Assembly (NCBI GenBank): GCA_964565705.1
Contig: CAZMGD010000066.1
Span: forward strand, 1 to 22,275
Reading direction: 5' to 3'
DNA length: 22,275 nucleotides
DNA from: CAZMGD01 sp964565705
GTDB taxonomy: Bacteria; Actinomycetota; Acidimicrobiia; Acidimicrobiales; Ilumatobacteraceae
The stretch's first letter is position 1. Each line of letters begins with the position of its first letter. The notes under the pieces were generated by a model. The model made no database searches. It saw only the letters and a list, made by a program, of their open reading frames with translations, and was not told the origin of the DNA. Positions 6,893 to 14,870 of the stretch are shown here, piece after piece. A program made the translations under genes and the position numbers.

Positions 6893-8559
6893 CAATGCTC
6901 CTCGTCGGGGATGCCGTCCACGTGCACCCCTCCGTCGTCGATCCCGACGAGCAGGTGCGTCAGCCACACGTCGCGGGGCTCGGTGAAGTCGCTGCGCCGG
7001 TGGCAGCCCCGGCTCTCGGTGCGCGCCGTCGCCGAGGCGACCAACGCCGACGCGACGGTCAGCAGGTTCGTGGCCTCGTACGTCCGCAGCGACGGGGCGA
7101 TGTCGGCGGACACTCGCTCGGTGAGATCCATCAACGTCGCCGATGCAGCCGCCAGACCCTCGGGTCTGCGCATCACGACGACGTGGCGCGACATGGTGGT
7201 GCGCAGCCCGATCCGGTCGTCGTCGCTCAGCAGCCCGGACGACGGCGGTTCGCGCGGCACGTCGGGCGCCACCCGCTCGGGCAGCTCCCAGGCGAGGTCG
7301 CGCCCGACGCGGGTTCCGGCGACGACCCCTTCGGTCAGCGAGTTGGATGCCAACCGGTTCGCGCCGTGCACGCCCGTCGACGCGACCTCGCCGACCGCGT
7401 AGAAGCCCGACAGCGCGGTGCGCCCCGAGAGATCGGCCACGACGCCACCGCAGGCGAAGTGGGCGGCCGGGGCGACAGGGATGCGCTCGCGCGCCGGGTC
7501 GATGCCGACGGCACGGCAAGCAGCGGTGATCGACGGGAAGCGCGTGGAGAATCGCTCGCCCATCGAGGTCGCATCGAGGTACACGTGGTCGCCGACGCCG
7601 CCCGGGTTGTGGGACATGCGCTCGTTGATCGCCGCAGCGACGACGTCGCGAGGTGCGAGGTCTTCCAGCGGGTGCACGCCGGCCATCACTCGCTTGCCTG
7701 CAGCGTCGTAGAGGACCGCCCCTTCGCCGCGCACCGCCTCGCTCACGAGCGCCTGCTGGCCCGTCGCGTCGGGGCCGGTGTAGAGCACCGTCGGGTGGAA
7801 CTGCACGAACTCGATGTCGCGCCCCGGCAACCCAGCGCGGAGCGCGAGGGCGAGGCCGTCGCCGGTCACCGCCGGCGGGTTGGACGTCGCCGCGAACACC
7901 TGGCCGAAGCCACCGGTCGCGGCGACGACCGCGCGAGCGCGCACGATGCCCGACGACACGACGTCACCGGCCTCGTCGAGGATCGCCACGCGAACCCCGC
8001 AGGCCTGGCGGCGCCCGGACGGCGACGTGCCGACGAGCAGGTCGAGAGCGAACCCTCGCTCGAGCACCTCGGCGCCGGCGGCGACCGCTGACTCGTCGAG
8101 CGTGCGCTGCACCTCGGCGCCGCTCTGGTCGCCGCCGGCGTGGACGATGCGGTGGTGGCTGTGGCCGCCCTCGCGGGTCAGGGCCGGCTCGGAACCACCG
8201 TCGGCGTGGGCGTCGAACGCCGCCCCGAGGCGCATCAGGTAGCGGATCGCCTTGGGCGCCTCGGTCACCAGCGTGCGCACGGCGTGCTCGTCGCACAGCC
8301 CGGCACCGGCGGCGAGCGTGTCGCGGACGTGGTTCTCCAGCGAGTCGCTCGGGTCGAGCACACCCGCGAGCCCGCCCTGGGCCCACGCCGTGCTGCCGGC
8401 GTCGAGCGTGCCCTTGGTGACGATGAGGACGCTGCGCACCGGCCGGGCGGCGAGGGCTGCGGCGAGGCCGGCAGCGCCGGATCCGATCACCACGACGTCG
8501 ACCTCGCGCTGCCACGCCGGCGGCGGTGCCGGCAGCCAGAGGGGGATCCCGCTCGTCAC
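6892..8559 (-). CDS. nadB: L-aspartate oxidase
   Basis: An FAD enzyme that oxidises L-aspartate to iminoaspartate for quinolinate synthesis by NadA. It is 555 aa, the normal size for NadB. The dinucleotide-binding motif VVVIGSGAAGLAAALAA lies at about residues 22-38. It is followed by KGTLDAGSTAWAQGGLAG, HSHHRIVHAGGDQSG, EFVQFHPT, PRDVVAAAI, HFACGGVVADLSGRT, YAVGEVASTGVHGANRLASN and a C-terminal helical domain ending with SRGCHRRSDF. All are characteristic of NadB/succinate dehydrogenase flavoproteins, and the nadA and nadC neighbours settle the identity. GTG 8559 lies 7 nt after TAGCCT (8572-8567), so in addition to read-through from nadA the gene may have its own leaderless promoter in the 28-bp gap. 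Confidence 0.95.
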   Translation of the reverse strand: MTSGIPLWLPAPPPAWQREVDVVVIGSGAAGLAAALAARPVRSVLIVTKGTLDAGSTAWAQGGLAGVLDPSDSLENHVRDTLAAGAGLCDEHAVRTLVTEAPKAIRYLMRLGAAFDAHADGGSEPALTREGGHSHHRIVHAGGDQSGAEVQRTLDESAVAAGAEVLERGFALDLLVGTSPSGRRQACGVRVAILDEAGDVVSSGIVRARAVVAATGGFGQVFAATSNPPAVTGDGLALALRAGLPGRDIEFVQFHPTVLYTGPDATGQQALVSEAVRGEGAVLYDAAGKRVMAGVHPLEDLAPRDVVAAAINERMSHNPGGVGDHVYLDATSMGERFSTRFPSITAACRAVGIDPARERIPVAPAAHFACGGVVADLSGRTALSGFYAVGEVASTGVHGANRLASNSLTEGVVAGTRVGRDLAWELPERVAPDVPREPPSSGLLSDDDRIGLRTTMSRHVVVMRRPEGLAAASATLMDLTERVSADIAPSLRTYEATNLLTVASALVASATARTESRGCHRRSDFTEPRDVWLTHLLVGIDDGGVHVDGIPDEEH

Positions 8560-8566
8560 GGCGAGC

Positions 8567-8572
8567 AGGCTA
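8567..8572 (-). promoter_or_regulatory. Putative -10 (TAGCCT) for nadB
   Basis: TAGCCT on the minus strand, 7 nt before the nadB GTG and inside the nadA-nadB intergenic gap. It would give a leaderless nadB transcript independent of nadA. Confidence 0.45.
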
Positions 8573-8587
8573 CGTGAGGGGGCGGCG

Positions 8588-9592
<1,005 letters not shown>

Positions 9593-9598
9593 AGCATC

Positions 9599-9604
9599 AG
9601 GCTA
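9599..9604 (-). promoter_or_regulatory. Putative -10 (TAGCCT) for the nadABC operon
   Basis: TAGCCT ends 6 nt before the nadA GTG, so the predicted transcription start coincides with the start codon. Confidence 0.55.
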
Positions 9605-9613
9605 CGGGGGCCG

Positions 9614-10141
9614 TCAGGCCGGTCGGCGATGCCTCGCCGCCGAGCGATCCGAAGGTGCCGGACGGCGCCAACCCGGTGACGCCGTCACCGGCACGCTGGC
9701 CCACATCTGCACCAGCGCGAGCGGCATCGCGCCCTCACCCGGGCCGGGCATCTCGAGCACGGTGGCGGGCTCGCGTTCGGCGCGCATCACCGACGCCACC
9801 CCGCCGTCACCGACCGCACAGCAGACCCTGATGCGGTAGCGGTCGGGGTGCAGGCTGGGCCGCTGCAACGCGCCGACCCCACCGGCGTCCATCGGCGCAG
9901 CCCAGCCGGTCATCGCCACCGCGGCGGCATCGAACTGGCGGGCCATGCTCGCCACCGGCCCGGCGATCAGCGCGTAGATGTCCCGGTCCTCACCGAGGAA
10001 GGAGAACCGCACGTCGTCGCCAGCGTCCGTGCAGCCATACAGGCGGCCTCGGGCGAGACGGAACGGGCTCGTCAGCGTCTCGTGCAGACGGGCATCGAGC
10101 AGGCGGGCACAAGCCGAAGGGTCGAAGTTGTCGTGTTCCAC
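9614..10141 (-). CDS. Conserved-looking hypothetical protein, 5' end uncertain
   Basis: I do not recognise this protein. From GTG 10141 it is 175 aa, with an N-terminal part rich in charged and helical residues (DPSACARLLDARLHETLTS). The middle reads DDVRFSFLGEDRDIYALIAG and FDAAAVAMTGWAAPMD. A strand-like part, RYRIRVCCAVGDGGVASVMR, is followed by a basic Pro/Arg-rich tail. The region 9760-10130 reads like a real coding frame, with no low-complexity bias. The start is doubtful: no Shine-Dalgarno sequence or TANNNT hexamer is seen before GTG 10141, and the frame stays open upstream into the assembly gap at 10198, so the true start may be hidden there. It lies 21 bp upstream of nadA on the same strand, and the nadA promoter sits in that space. 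Confidence 0.55.
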   Translation of the reverse strand: MEHDNFDPSACARLLDARLHETLTSPFRLARGRLYGCTDAGDDVRFSFLGEDRDIYALIAGPVASMARQFDAAAVAMTGWAAPMDAGGVGALQRPSLHPDRYRIRVCCAVGDGGVASVMRAEREPATVLEMPGPGEGAMPLALVQMWASVPVTASPGWRRPAPSDRSAARHRRPA

Positions 10142-10178
10142 ACCTGGGGTGTGTGCACGACGCAGGCGCGTGCGGAAA

Positions 10179-10316
10179 CCACCCCCACCACCGAACCNNN
10201 NNNNNNNNNNNNNNNNNNNNNNNNNNNNNNNNNNNNNNNNNNNNNNNNNNNNNNNNNNNNNNNNNNNNNNNNNNNNNNNNNNNNNNNNNNNNNNNNNCCA
10301 CCCCCACCACCGAACC
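10179..10316. repeat. 19-bp direct repeat flanking the assembly gap
   Basis: The 19-mer ccacccccaccaccgaacc is present immediately left (10179-10197) and immediately right (10298-10316) of the run of Ns. This is what is seen when two contigs end in the same short overlap, or when a repeat breaks assembly. Confidence 0.9.
10198..10297. other. Assembly gap of exactly 100 N
   Basis: 100 undetermined bases, the conventional placeholder for a scaffold gap of unknown size. No statement can be made about its content. Translations that cross it are meaningless. Confidence 0.99.
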
Positions 10317-10357
10317 TGCGGTCGGATCGCGCCCGGGTCGGGCGCGATCCGACCGCA
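10317..10357. terminator. Strong hairpin after the IclR gene (palindrome copy 1)
   Basis: A 19-bp perfect inverted repeat, left arm TGCGGTCGGATCGCGCCCG (10317-10335), loop GGT, right arm 10339-10357. It begins 10 bp beyond the stop of the minus-strand IclR gene, so it is placed to act as its terminator, although it lacks a T-run. A diverged copy at 18448-18500 lies in a different context, so it may primarily be a dispersed repeat. Confidence 0.6.
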
Positions 10358-10367
10358 AGAACCGGGA

Positions 10368-11018
10368 TCAGGCGGGCATCGCTTCGGTGATCGCTCGGCT
10401 GGCGCGCACGACGGCGGCGCCGAAGTGCTCGCCCGGCTCGCGCGAGACGCGCTCGATCGGGCCGCTCACGCTGACGGCAGCGACGAGCTGGCCGTTGCGG
10501 TCGTGCACCGGGGCGCTCACCGAGGCGACGCCGGGCTCGCGCTCCTCGACCGTCGCCAGCCAGCCGCCGGGGCCTGGCGCCTCGCCGAGCAACAGGTGGC
10601 CGGCCGAGCCCACCGGTAGCGGGAACAGCACGCCCTCGGGCACGATCCAGCGCAGCCCGTGGGGCGAGTCGAGCGACACGACGCAACGCCGCGAGTGGCC
10701 CTCGCGCACGTACAGCTGCACGCTCTCCCCCGTGGTCTCCCGCACGACCTCCATCGCCGGTCGGGACAGCTCGGCGAGGGGGAAGAACTCCGTGGCCGAA
10801 CGGCCGAGCGGGATCAGCCCGAAGCCCGGTGCGAACCGCCCGAGCTCGTCGCGCCGCACGAGGCCGTGCTGCTCGAGCGCGACGGCGAGGCGATGGGCCG
10901 TCGCTCGGGGCAGGCCCGTGGCCGCCTGGAGCTGGGCCAACGTGCTCGGGCTCGCAGCGACGGCGCGCAACACCGCGACCGTCTTGTCGAGGACGCCGAC
11001 TCCGCTTACACTGTCCAT
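10368..11018 (-). CDS. IclR-family regulator, probable leucine-biosynthesis regulator (NdgR/LtbR type)
   Basis: A 216-aa IclR-type transcription factor. Residues 1-70 form the winged helix-turn-helix: DKTVAVLRAVAASPSTLAQLQAATGLPRATAHRLAVALEQHGLVRRD. The rest is the effector domain, with ETTGESVQLYVREG, HLLLGEA, ATVEEREPGVASVSAPVHDRNGQLVAAVSVSGP and a C-terminal helix. A short IclR protein divergent from leuCD is the conserved actinobacterial arrangement for NdgR (Streptomyces) and LtbR (Corynebacterium), which control leucine genes; assignment by context is inference. ATG 11018 is 7 nt after TACGTT (11031-11026), consistent with a leaderless transcript. The 60-bp intergenic space holds an imperfect dyad that may be its operator. 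Confidence 0.88.
   Translation of the reverse strand: MDSVSGVGVLDKTVAVLRAVAASPSTLAQLQAATGLPRATAHRLAVALEQHGLVRRDELGRFAPGFGLIPLGRSATEFFPLAELSRPAMEVVRETTGESVQLYVREGHSRRCVVSLDSPHGLRWIVPEGVLFPLPVGSAGHLLLGEAPGPGGWLATVEEREPGVASVSAPVHDRNGQLVAAVSVSGPIERVSREPGEHFGAAVVRASRAITEAMPA
10984..11012 (+). promoter_or_regulatory. Candidate sigma70-type promoter for leuCD
   Basis: TTGTCG (10984-10989), a 17-bp spacer and TACACT (11007-11012) match a -35/-10 layout and would start transcription near 11019. This gives leuC a leader of about 60 nt. The promoter lies inside the 5' end of the divergent IclR gene. Confidence 0.4.
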
Positions 11019-11021
11019 ATC

Positions 11022-11053
11022 GGGAAACGTATCTCACCGACTGAGAACGTCCC
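11022..11053. promoter_or_regulatory. Imperfect dyad between the IclR gene and leuC (candidate operator)
   Basis: GGGAAACGTATCTCA (11022-11036) faces TGAGAACGTCCC (11042-11053). The blocks GGGA/TCCC, ACGT/ACGT and CTCA/TGAG are mirrored with small spacing differences. The dyad covers the TACGTT -10-like hexamer of the regulator gene and the start of the predicted leuC leader, a sensible place for autoregulation and leuCD repression. Confidence 0.4.
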
Positions 11054-11078
11054 AAACCGCCGACCGAAGCGAGCTGCA

Positions 11079-12476
11079 ATGAGCCTGAGCACTCTGCCAG
11101 ACAAGATCTGGGAACGCCACGTCGTCCACCGTTCCCCCGGTGAAGCCGACCTGTTGTACATCGACCTCCACCTCGTCCACGAGGTCACCAGCCCGCAGGC
11201 GTTCGACGGCCTACGCCTGACCGGGCGCCCCGTGCGCCGCCCGGACCTGACCGTCGCGACCGAGGACCACAACGTCCCGACGGCAGACATCCACCTCCCG
11301 ATCGCCGACCCGATCTCGGCTCGTCAGGTCGAGGTGATGCGGGCCAACGCCGCCGAGTTCGGTGTGACGCTGTACCCGATGGGCAACCCGAACCAGGGCA
11401 TCGTCCACATCATCGGGCCGGAGCAGGGCCGCACGCTGCCGGGCATGACGATCGTCTGCGGCGACAGCCACACCGCCACCCACGGGGCCTTCGGGGCCCT
11501 CGCGTTCGGCATCGGCACCAGCGAGGTCGAGCACGTGCTCGCCACCCAGACGCTCCCCCAGGCCCGGCCGAAGTGGATGAGCGTACGGGTCGAGGGGTCG
11601 TTGCCAGCGGGATCCACCGCCAAGGACATCGTCCTCGCGATCATCGGCCGCATCGGCACCGGCGGCGGCATCGGCCACGTCATCGAGTACCGGGGGTCCG
11701 CCATCCAGGCGCTCTCGATGGAAGGCCGGATGACCGTGTGCAACATGTCGATCGAGGCCGGCGCCCGCGCCGGGCTGGTGGCGCCCGACGACACGACGTT
11801 CGCCTACCTCGAAGGCCGCGATCACGCCCCGACCGGCAAGGCGTGGGAGGCCGCGCTCGACGACTGGCGCACACTGCGCAGCGACGACGGCGCGGCGTGG
11901 GACACCGAGGTCGTGCTCGATGCTGCGGCGATCCGACCCCAGGTCACCTGGGGTACGAACCCCGGCCAGGTGCTGTCGATCGACGACGCGGTCCCGTCGC
12001 CCGACGACGAGTCCGACCCGACCGCCCGCGACGCGATCGCCCGGGCGCTCGAGTACATGGGCTTGGAAGCCGGCCAGCGGATCCGCGACATCGGCGTCGA
12101 CACCGTGTTCATCGGCAGTTGCACGAACGGCCGCATCGAGGACCTGCGCGCCGCAGCCGCCGTGCTCGACGGCAAGCACGTCAGCGTCGAGCGGATGATG
12201 ATCGTGCCCGGCAGCCACCGGGTGAAGGAGCAGGCCGAGGCCGAGGGCCTCGACAAGATCTTCCGGGCGGCGGGCGCCGACTGGCGCGAGCCCGGCTGCT
12301 CGATGTGCCTGGCGATGAACCCCGACAAGCTGGCCCCCGGCGAGCGGGCAGCCAGCACGAGCAACCGGAACTTCGAGGGGCGCCAGGGTCGAGGCGGACG
12401 CACCCACCTGGTCTCGCCCGCCGTCGCCGCAGCGACCGCCGTCGCCGGCCACTTCACGACCCCCGAGGAGCTGTGA
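11079..12476 (+). CDS. leuC: 3-isopropylmalate dehydratase large subunit
   Basis: The large subunit of isopropylmalate isomerase, which interconverts 2- and 3-isopropylmalate using a 4Fe-4S cluster. It is 465 aa, nearly identical in length to the enterobacterial protein. The cluster cysteines are Cys348 in FIGSCTNGRIEDL, and Cys407 and Cys410 in EPGCSMCLAMNPD. Other signatures are KIWERHVVHRSPGEADLLYIDLHLVHEVTSPQAF near the N-terminus, CGDSHTATHGAFGALAFGIGTSEVEHVLATQ and the C-terminal STSNRNFEGRQGRGGRTHLVSP. ATG 11079 follows a leader of about 60 nt with only a weak Shine-Dalgarno sequence. The stop overlaps the leuD start by one base. Confidence 0.97.
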   Translation: MSLSTLPDKIWERHVVHRSPGEADLLYIDLHLVHEVTSPQAFDGLRLTGRPVRRPDLTVATEDHNVPTADIHLPIADPISARQVEVMRANAAEFGVTLYPMGNPNQGIVHIIGPEQGRTLPGMTIVCGDSHTATHGAFGALAFGIGTSEVEHVLATQTLPQARPKWMSVRVEGSLPAGSTAKDIVLAIIGRIGTGGGIGHVIEYRGSAIQALSMEGRMTVCNMSIEAGARAGLVAPDDTTFAYLEGRDHAPTGKAWEAALDDWRTLRSDDGAAWDTEVVLDAAAIRPQVTWGTNPGQVLSIDDAVPSPDDESDPTARDAIARALEYMGLEAGQRIRDIGVDTVFIGSCTNGRIEDLRAAAAVLDGKHVSVERMMIVPGSHRVKEQAEAEGLDKIFRAAGADWREPGCSMCLAMNPDKLAPGERAASTSNRNFEGRQGRGGRTHLVSPAVAAATAVAGHFTTPEEL

Positions 12477-13063
12477 TGAAGGCAGTACGCATCGTCCAGG
12501 GAACCGCCGTGCCGCTGAAGCGCAGCGACGTCGACACCGACCAGATCATCCCCGCCGAGTGGCTGAAGCGCGTCGAGCGCACCGGGTTCGAGAAGGGGTT
12601 GTTCTCGACGTGGCGAGACGACCGCGACTTCGTGCTCAACGACGAGCGCTACGCGGGCGCGTCGATCCTCGTCGCCGGCGCCAGCTTCGGTGTCGGGTCG
12701 TCGCGCGAGCACGCAGTGTGGGCCATCCAGCAGGGCGGGTTCGACGCGGTGATCGCGCCGAGCTTCAGCGACATCTTCCGCAACAACTGCACGAAGAACG
12801 GACTGGTCCCGGTCGTGCTCCCGGAAGACGCCGTGCAGCAGCTGTGGGATCTGATCGAGGCCGACCCGACGACGGAGATCACCGTCGACGTCGAGCGCCT
12901 CCTCGTCGAGGTGCCGGCCGCCGGGTTCGCCCAATCGTTTCCGCTCGACGGGCCGACGCAGCACCGGTTCCTCGAAGGGCTCGACGACATCGGCATCACG
13001 CTGAGCCACGCCGACGACATCACCGCCTATGAAGCCCGCCGGCCCGTCTGGCTGAACGCCTGA
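12476..13063 (+). CDS. leuD: 3-isopropylmalate dehydratase small subunit
   Basis: The small (swivelling) subunit that joins LeuC to form isopropylmalate isomerase. It is 195 aa, the standard length for LeuD. Visible motifs are VPLKRSDVDTDQIIPAEWLKRVERTGFEKGLF, then ILVAGASFGVGSSREHAVWAI with the conserved GxGSSREHA loop, SFSDIFRNNCTKNGLVPVVL, and the C-terminal ADDITAYEARRPVW. ATG 12476 overlaps the leuC stop (TGATG) and has GAGGAG upstream, so translation is coupled. Confidence 0.97.
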   Translation: MKAVRIVQGTAVPLKRSDVDTDQIIPAEWLKRVERTGFEKGLFSTWRDDRDFVLNDERYAGASILVAGASFGVGSSREHAVWAIQQGGFDAVIAPSFSDIFRNNCTKNGLVPVVLPEDAVQQLWDLIEADPTTEITVDVERLLVEVPAAGFAQSFPLDGPTQHRFLEGLDDIGITLSHADDITAYEARRPVWLNA

Positions 13064-13092
13064 GGGGCCCGACCGAAGTGCGCAGCCACATG

Positions 13093-13124
13093 CCGGAACC
13101 GGCCACGTCAGTGCGCAGTTCCGG
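13093..13124. terminator. Weak inverted repeat after leuD
   Basis: CCGGAAC (13093-13099) and GTTCCGG (13118-13124) could form a 7-bp stem with an 18-nt loop. AGTGCGCAG is repeated at 13077 and 13110. This may end the leuCD transcript but is not a strong terminator. Confidence 0.3.
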
Positions 13125-13163
13125 ATCGTCGGCGGCCACGCTCCGCTGCTAACAACCGTTCGT

Positions 13164-13931
13164 ATGGGGAACGAGTCCATCTTCGACGGCAAGGTCGCGC
13201 TGGTCACCGGCGCGGCAGGAGGCATCGGGCGCCAATCGGCGCTGCTGTTCGCCGCGCGGGGCGCGCAGGTCGCTGTCGCCGACATCAACCTCGATCTCGC
13301 GCGCGAGACCGCGTCGTTGATCGAGTCCGCCGGCGGGGCCGCGCTGGCGGTGCACGTCGACGTGGCCGACAGCGACTCGGTGGCGGCGATGGTGCGCTCG
13401 ACGGTCGGCGCGTTCGGACGTCTCGACATCGCCCACAACAACGCCGGCATAAAGGGGGCCGACCTGCCCGTGACGGAGATGCCCGACGAGGTCTGGCGCG
13501 CCGGGATCGGGATCATGCTGGACGGCGTCTTCTACTGCATGAAGCACGAGATCCCCGAGATGCAGAAGCTCGGCAAGGGTGCGATCGTCAACACCTCGTC
13601 GGGGGCCGGTCTGATCGGCGTGCCCCGCTTCGCCAACTACGTCGCCGCCAAGCACGGCGTGATCGGCCTCACCAAGGCCGCCGCGCTGGAGTACATCGGC
13701 GACGGCATCCGCATCAACAGCGTCTGCCCGGGCACGGCCCGCAGCCAGATGGTCGAGCAGTGGCTGGAGGGCTCCGCCGACAACGAGGCGGCGGTCGCCG
13801 GGCTCCATCCGATCGGGCGCATCGCCGAGCCGCAGGAGATCGCCGAAGCCGTCGTCTGGCTCGCGTCGGATGCCGCGTCGTTCGTCGTCGGCGCGACGAT
13901 GGCCGTCGACGGGGGCTACACCGTCCCCTGA
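13164..13931 (+). CDS. Short-chain dehydrogenase/reductase (SDR), classical type
   Basis: A 255-aa NAD(P)-dependent oxidoreductase of unknown substrate. The cofactor motif TGAAGGIG is at residues 15-22. An acidic DI ends strand 2 (VAVADIN), which favours NAD over NADP. NNAG is at 92-95, and the catalytic set is Ser146 in NTSSGAG, Tyr159 and Lys163 in YVAAK. The C-terminus GATMAVDGGYTVP is typical. The family contains 3-oxoacyl-ACP reductases and many alcohol or sugar dehydrogenases; the sequence does not decide. ATG 13164 is 8 nt after TAACAA, a weaker hexamer than elsewhere in the window. It is transcribed in the same direction as leuD but separated by 100 bp. Confidence 0.93.
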   Translation: MGNESIFDGKVALVTGAAGGIGRQSALLFAARGAQVAVADINLDLARETASLIESAGGAALAVHVDVADSDSVAAMVRSTVGAFGRLDIAHNNAGIKGADLPVTEMPDEVWRAGIGIMLDGVFYCMKHEIPEMQKLGKGAIVNTSSGAGLIGVPRFANYVAAKHGVIGLTKAAALEYIGDGIRINSVCPGTARSQMVEQWLEGSADNEAAVAGLHPIGRIAEPQEIAEAVVWLASDAASFVVGATMAVDGGYTVP

Positions 13932-13941
13932 CGCCACCGCG

Positions 13942-14298
13942 TCAGCTTGCGGCGGGCTGGTTGAGCTCGACCATGTTGCCGCAGGGGTCGTGGAGGAAGC
14001 ACTGGCGGTTCGGACCGGCCGCCTTCGCATCGCTGACCGTCACGCCGAGCGCTCGGATGTCGGCGACGGCGGCGTCGATGTCGTCGACCCGGAACGCGAA
14101 GTGCTGGCCCTTCTGCTCGGGCATCGGCGCCTCGATGAGGTGCACCTGCTGACCGCCGGCATCGAGCCAGGCGCCACCGATCCCGAAGTCGGGGCGGTCG
14201 GTGCGCTGGGTCAGGCCGAGCACCTCCGTGTAGAAGCTCAGCGCCGCCGGCACGTCGCTGACGTTGATCGACACGTGGTGGACGCCTGCTGCTCGCAT
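13942..14298 (-). CDS. VOC (glyoxalase/bleomycin resistance fold) family protein
   Basis: A 118-aa single-domain vicinal oxygen chelate protein, a metal-dependent lyase, isomerase, dioxygenase or binding protein; the substrate is unknown. It starts MRAAGVHHVSINVSDVPAALSFYTEVLGL, the typical first beta-alpha-beta unit with a metal-ligand His. It continues with QQVHLIEAP, GQHFAFRVDDIDAAVADIRALGV and ends FLHDPCGNMVELNQP with the conserved ligand Glu. I chose ATG 14298; upstream TTG and GTG codons are open but add only a non-family, Arg-rich tail. It is convergent with the SDR gene, with 10 bp between the stops. Confidence 0.87.
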   Translation of the reverse strand: MRAAGVHHVSINVSDVPAALSFYTEVLGLTQRTDRPDFGIGGAWLDAGGQQVHLIEAPMPEQKGQHFAFRVDDIDAAVADIRALGVTVSDAKAAGPNRQCFLHDPCGNMVELNQPAAS

Positions 14299-14341
14299 GC
14301 GCACAGTCTCGCGCCGCAAACGGCGTGGCGCGCAGTGGGCG

Positions 14342-14378
14342 TACCTTGTCCAACCGGGTACACGTCGTCAGACGGAGG
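14342..14378 (+). promoter_or_regulatory. Candidate -10 and Shine-Dalgarno of the orphan 151-aa gene
   Basis: TACCTT (14342-14347) and GGAGG (14375-14379 region) precede ATG 14384. Unlike most first genes here, this one has a short leader with a clear ribosome binding site. Confidence 0.4.
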
Positions 14379-14383
14379 CTGCG

Positions 14384-14839
14384 ATGAACGGACACCTCAT
14401 CACCGGACGCGCTGGCTACCTGGTGCCGGACGGGCCATCCGCACCACCGGCGCCGACAGGGCTGGGCTTCCGCGAGACGGTGCCCAGGCCCTCGGGGGGA
14501 CAGACCGCCGAGGTCGTGGTCGGCGTCATCGCTGGCGTCGAGGTCACCCTGAGGTGCGGCCCGGCCTCGCAGAGCATCCTGTTCCGGAACGTCGGCGCCG
14601 GGCTCATGTACCTCGACCAAGTGGTGCACCGGCAGACGAGCAACGCCATCGACGTCCATCAGTTCAACAGCGGTGGGGTCTCCACCGGCAACGGCCTGTC
14701 GATCAGCAGCACGGGGTTCCTGACCGTCACCGCCAACGGCACGCTGCAGTCGGGATCCGGCATCTTCTTCCAAGTCGACGCACGGATCTTCTCCGTCAGC
14801 GACGCGTGCTACATCAGCGGATCGATCGCCCCGGTGTGA
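14384..14839 (+). CDS. Hypothetical beta-rich protein
   Basis: I do not recognise this 151-aa protein. It has no signal peptide or membrane segment. After a Pro-rich start (VPDGPSAPPAPTGLG) come alternating hydrophobic stretches typical of beta strands: TAEVVVGVIAGVEVTLRCG, SQSILFRNVGAGLMYLDQVV and GLSISSTGFLTVTANGTLQ. The last are FFQVDARIFSVSDACYISG. Gly, Ser and Thr are abundant. Two cysteines (58 and 142) are far apart. The pattern suggests a small beta-barrel or beta-sandwich. ATG 14384 is chosen for its GGAGG ribosome binding site; the open frame upstream has no support. It is divergent from the VOC gene and convergent with the DEAD-box helicase gene. Confidence 0.72.
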   Translation: MNGHLITGRAGYLVPDGPSAPPAPTGLGFRETVPRPSGGQTAEVVVGVIAGVEVTLRCGPASQSILFRNVGAGLMYLDQVVHRQTSNAIDVHQFNSGGVSTGNGLSISSTGFLTVTANGTLQSGSGIFFQVDARIFSVSDACYISGSIAPV

Positions 14840-14870
14840 GTGCGCTGCTCGAACCGGGTGATCTGTCCGG

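Noticed and set aside
10072..11079. Open frames crossing the N run near the IclR gene
   Set aside because: Their length depends on undetermined bases, and they are shadows of the IclR gene and the orphan gene.
13064..13163. A small RNA or tRNA in the leuD-SDR space
   Set aside because: Only weak inverted repeats are seen; there is no cloverleaf, T-loop or other RNA family signature.
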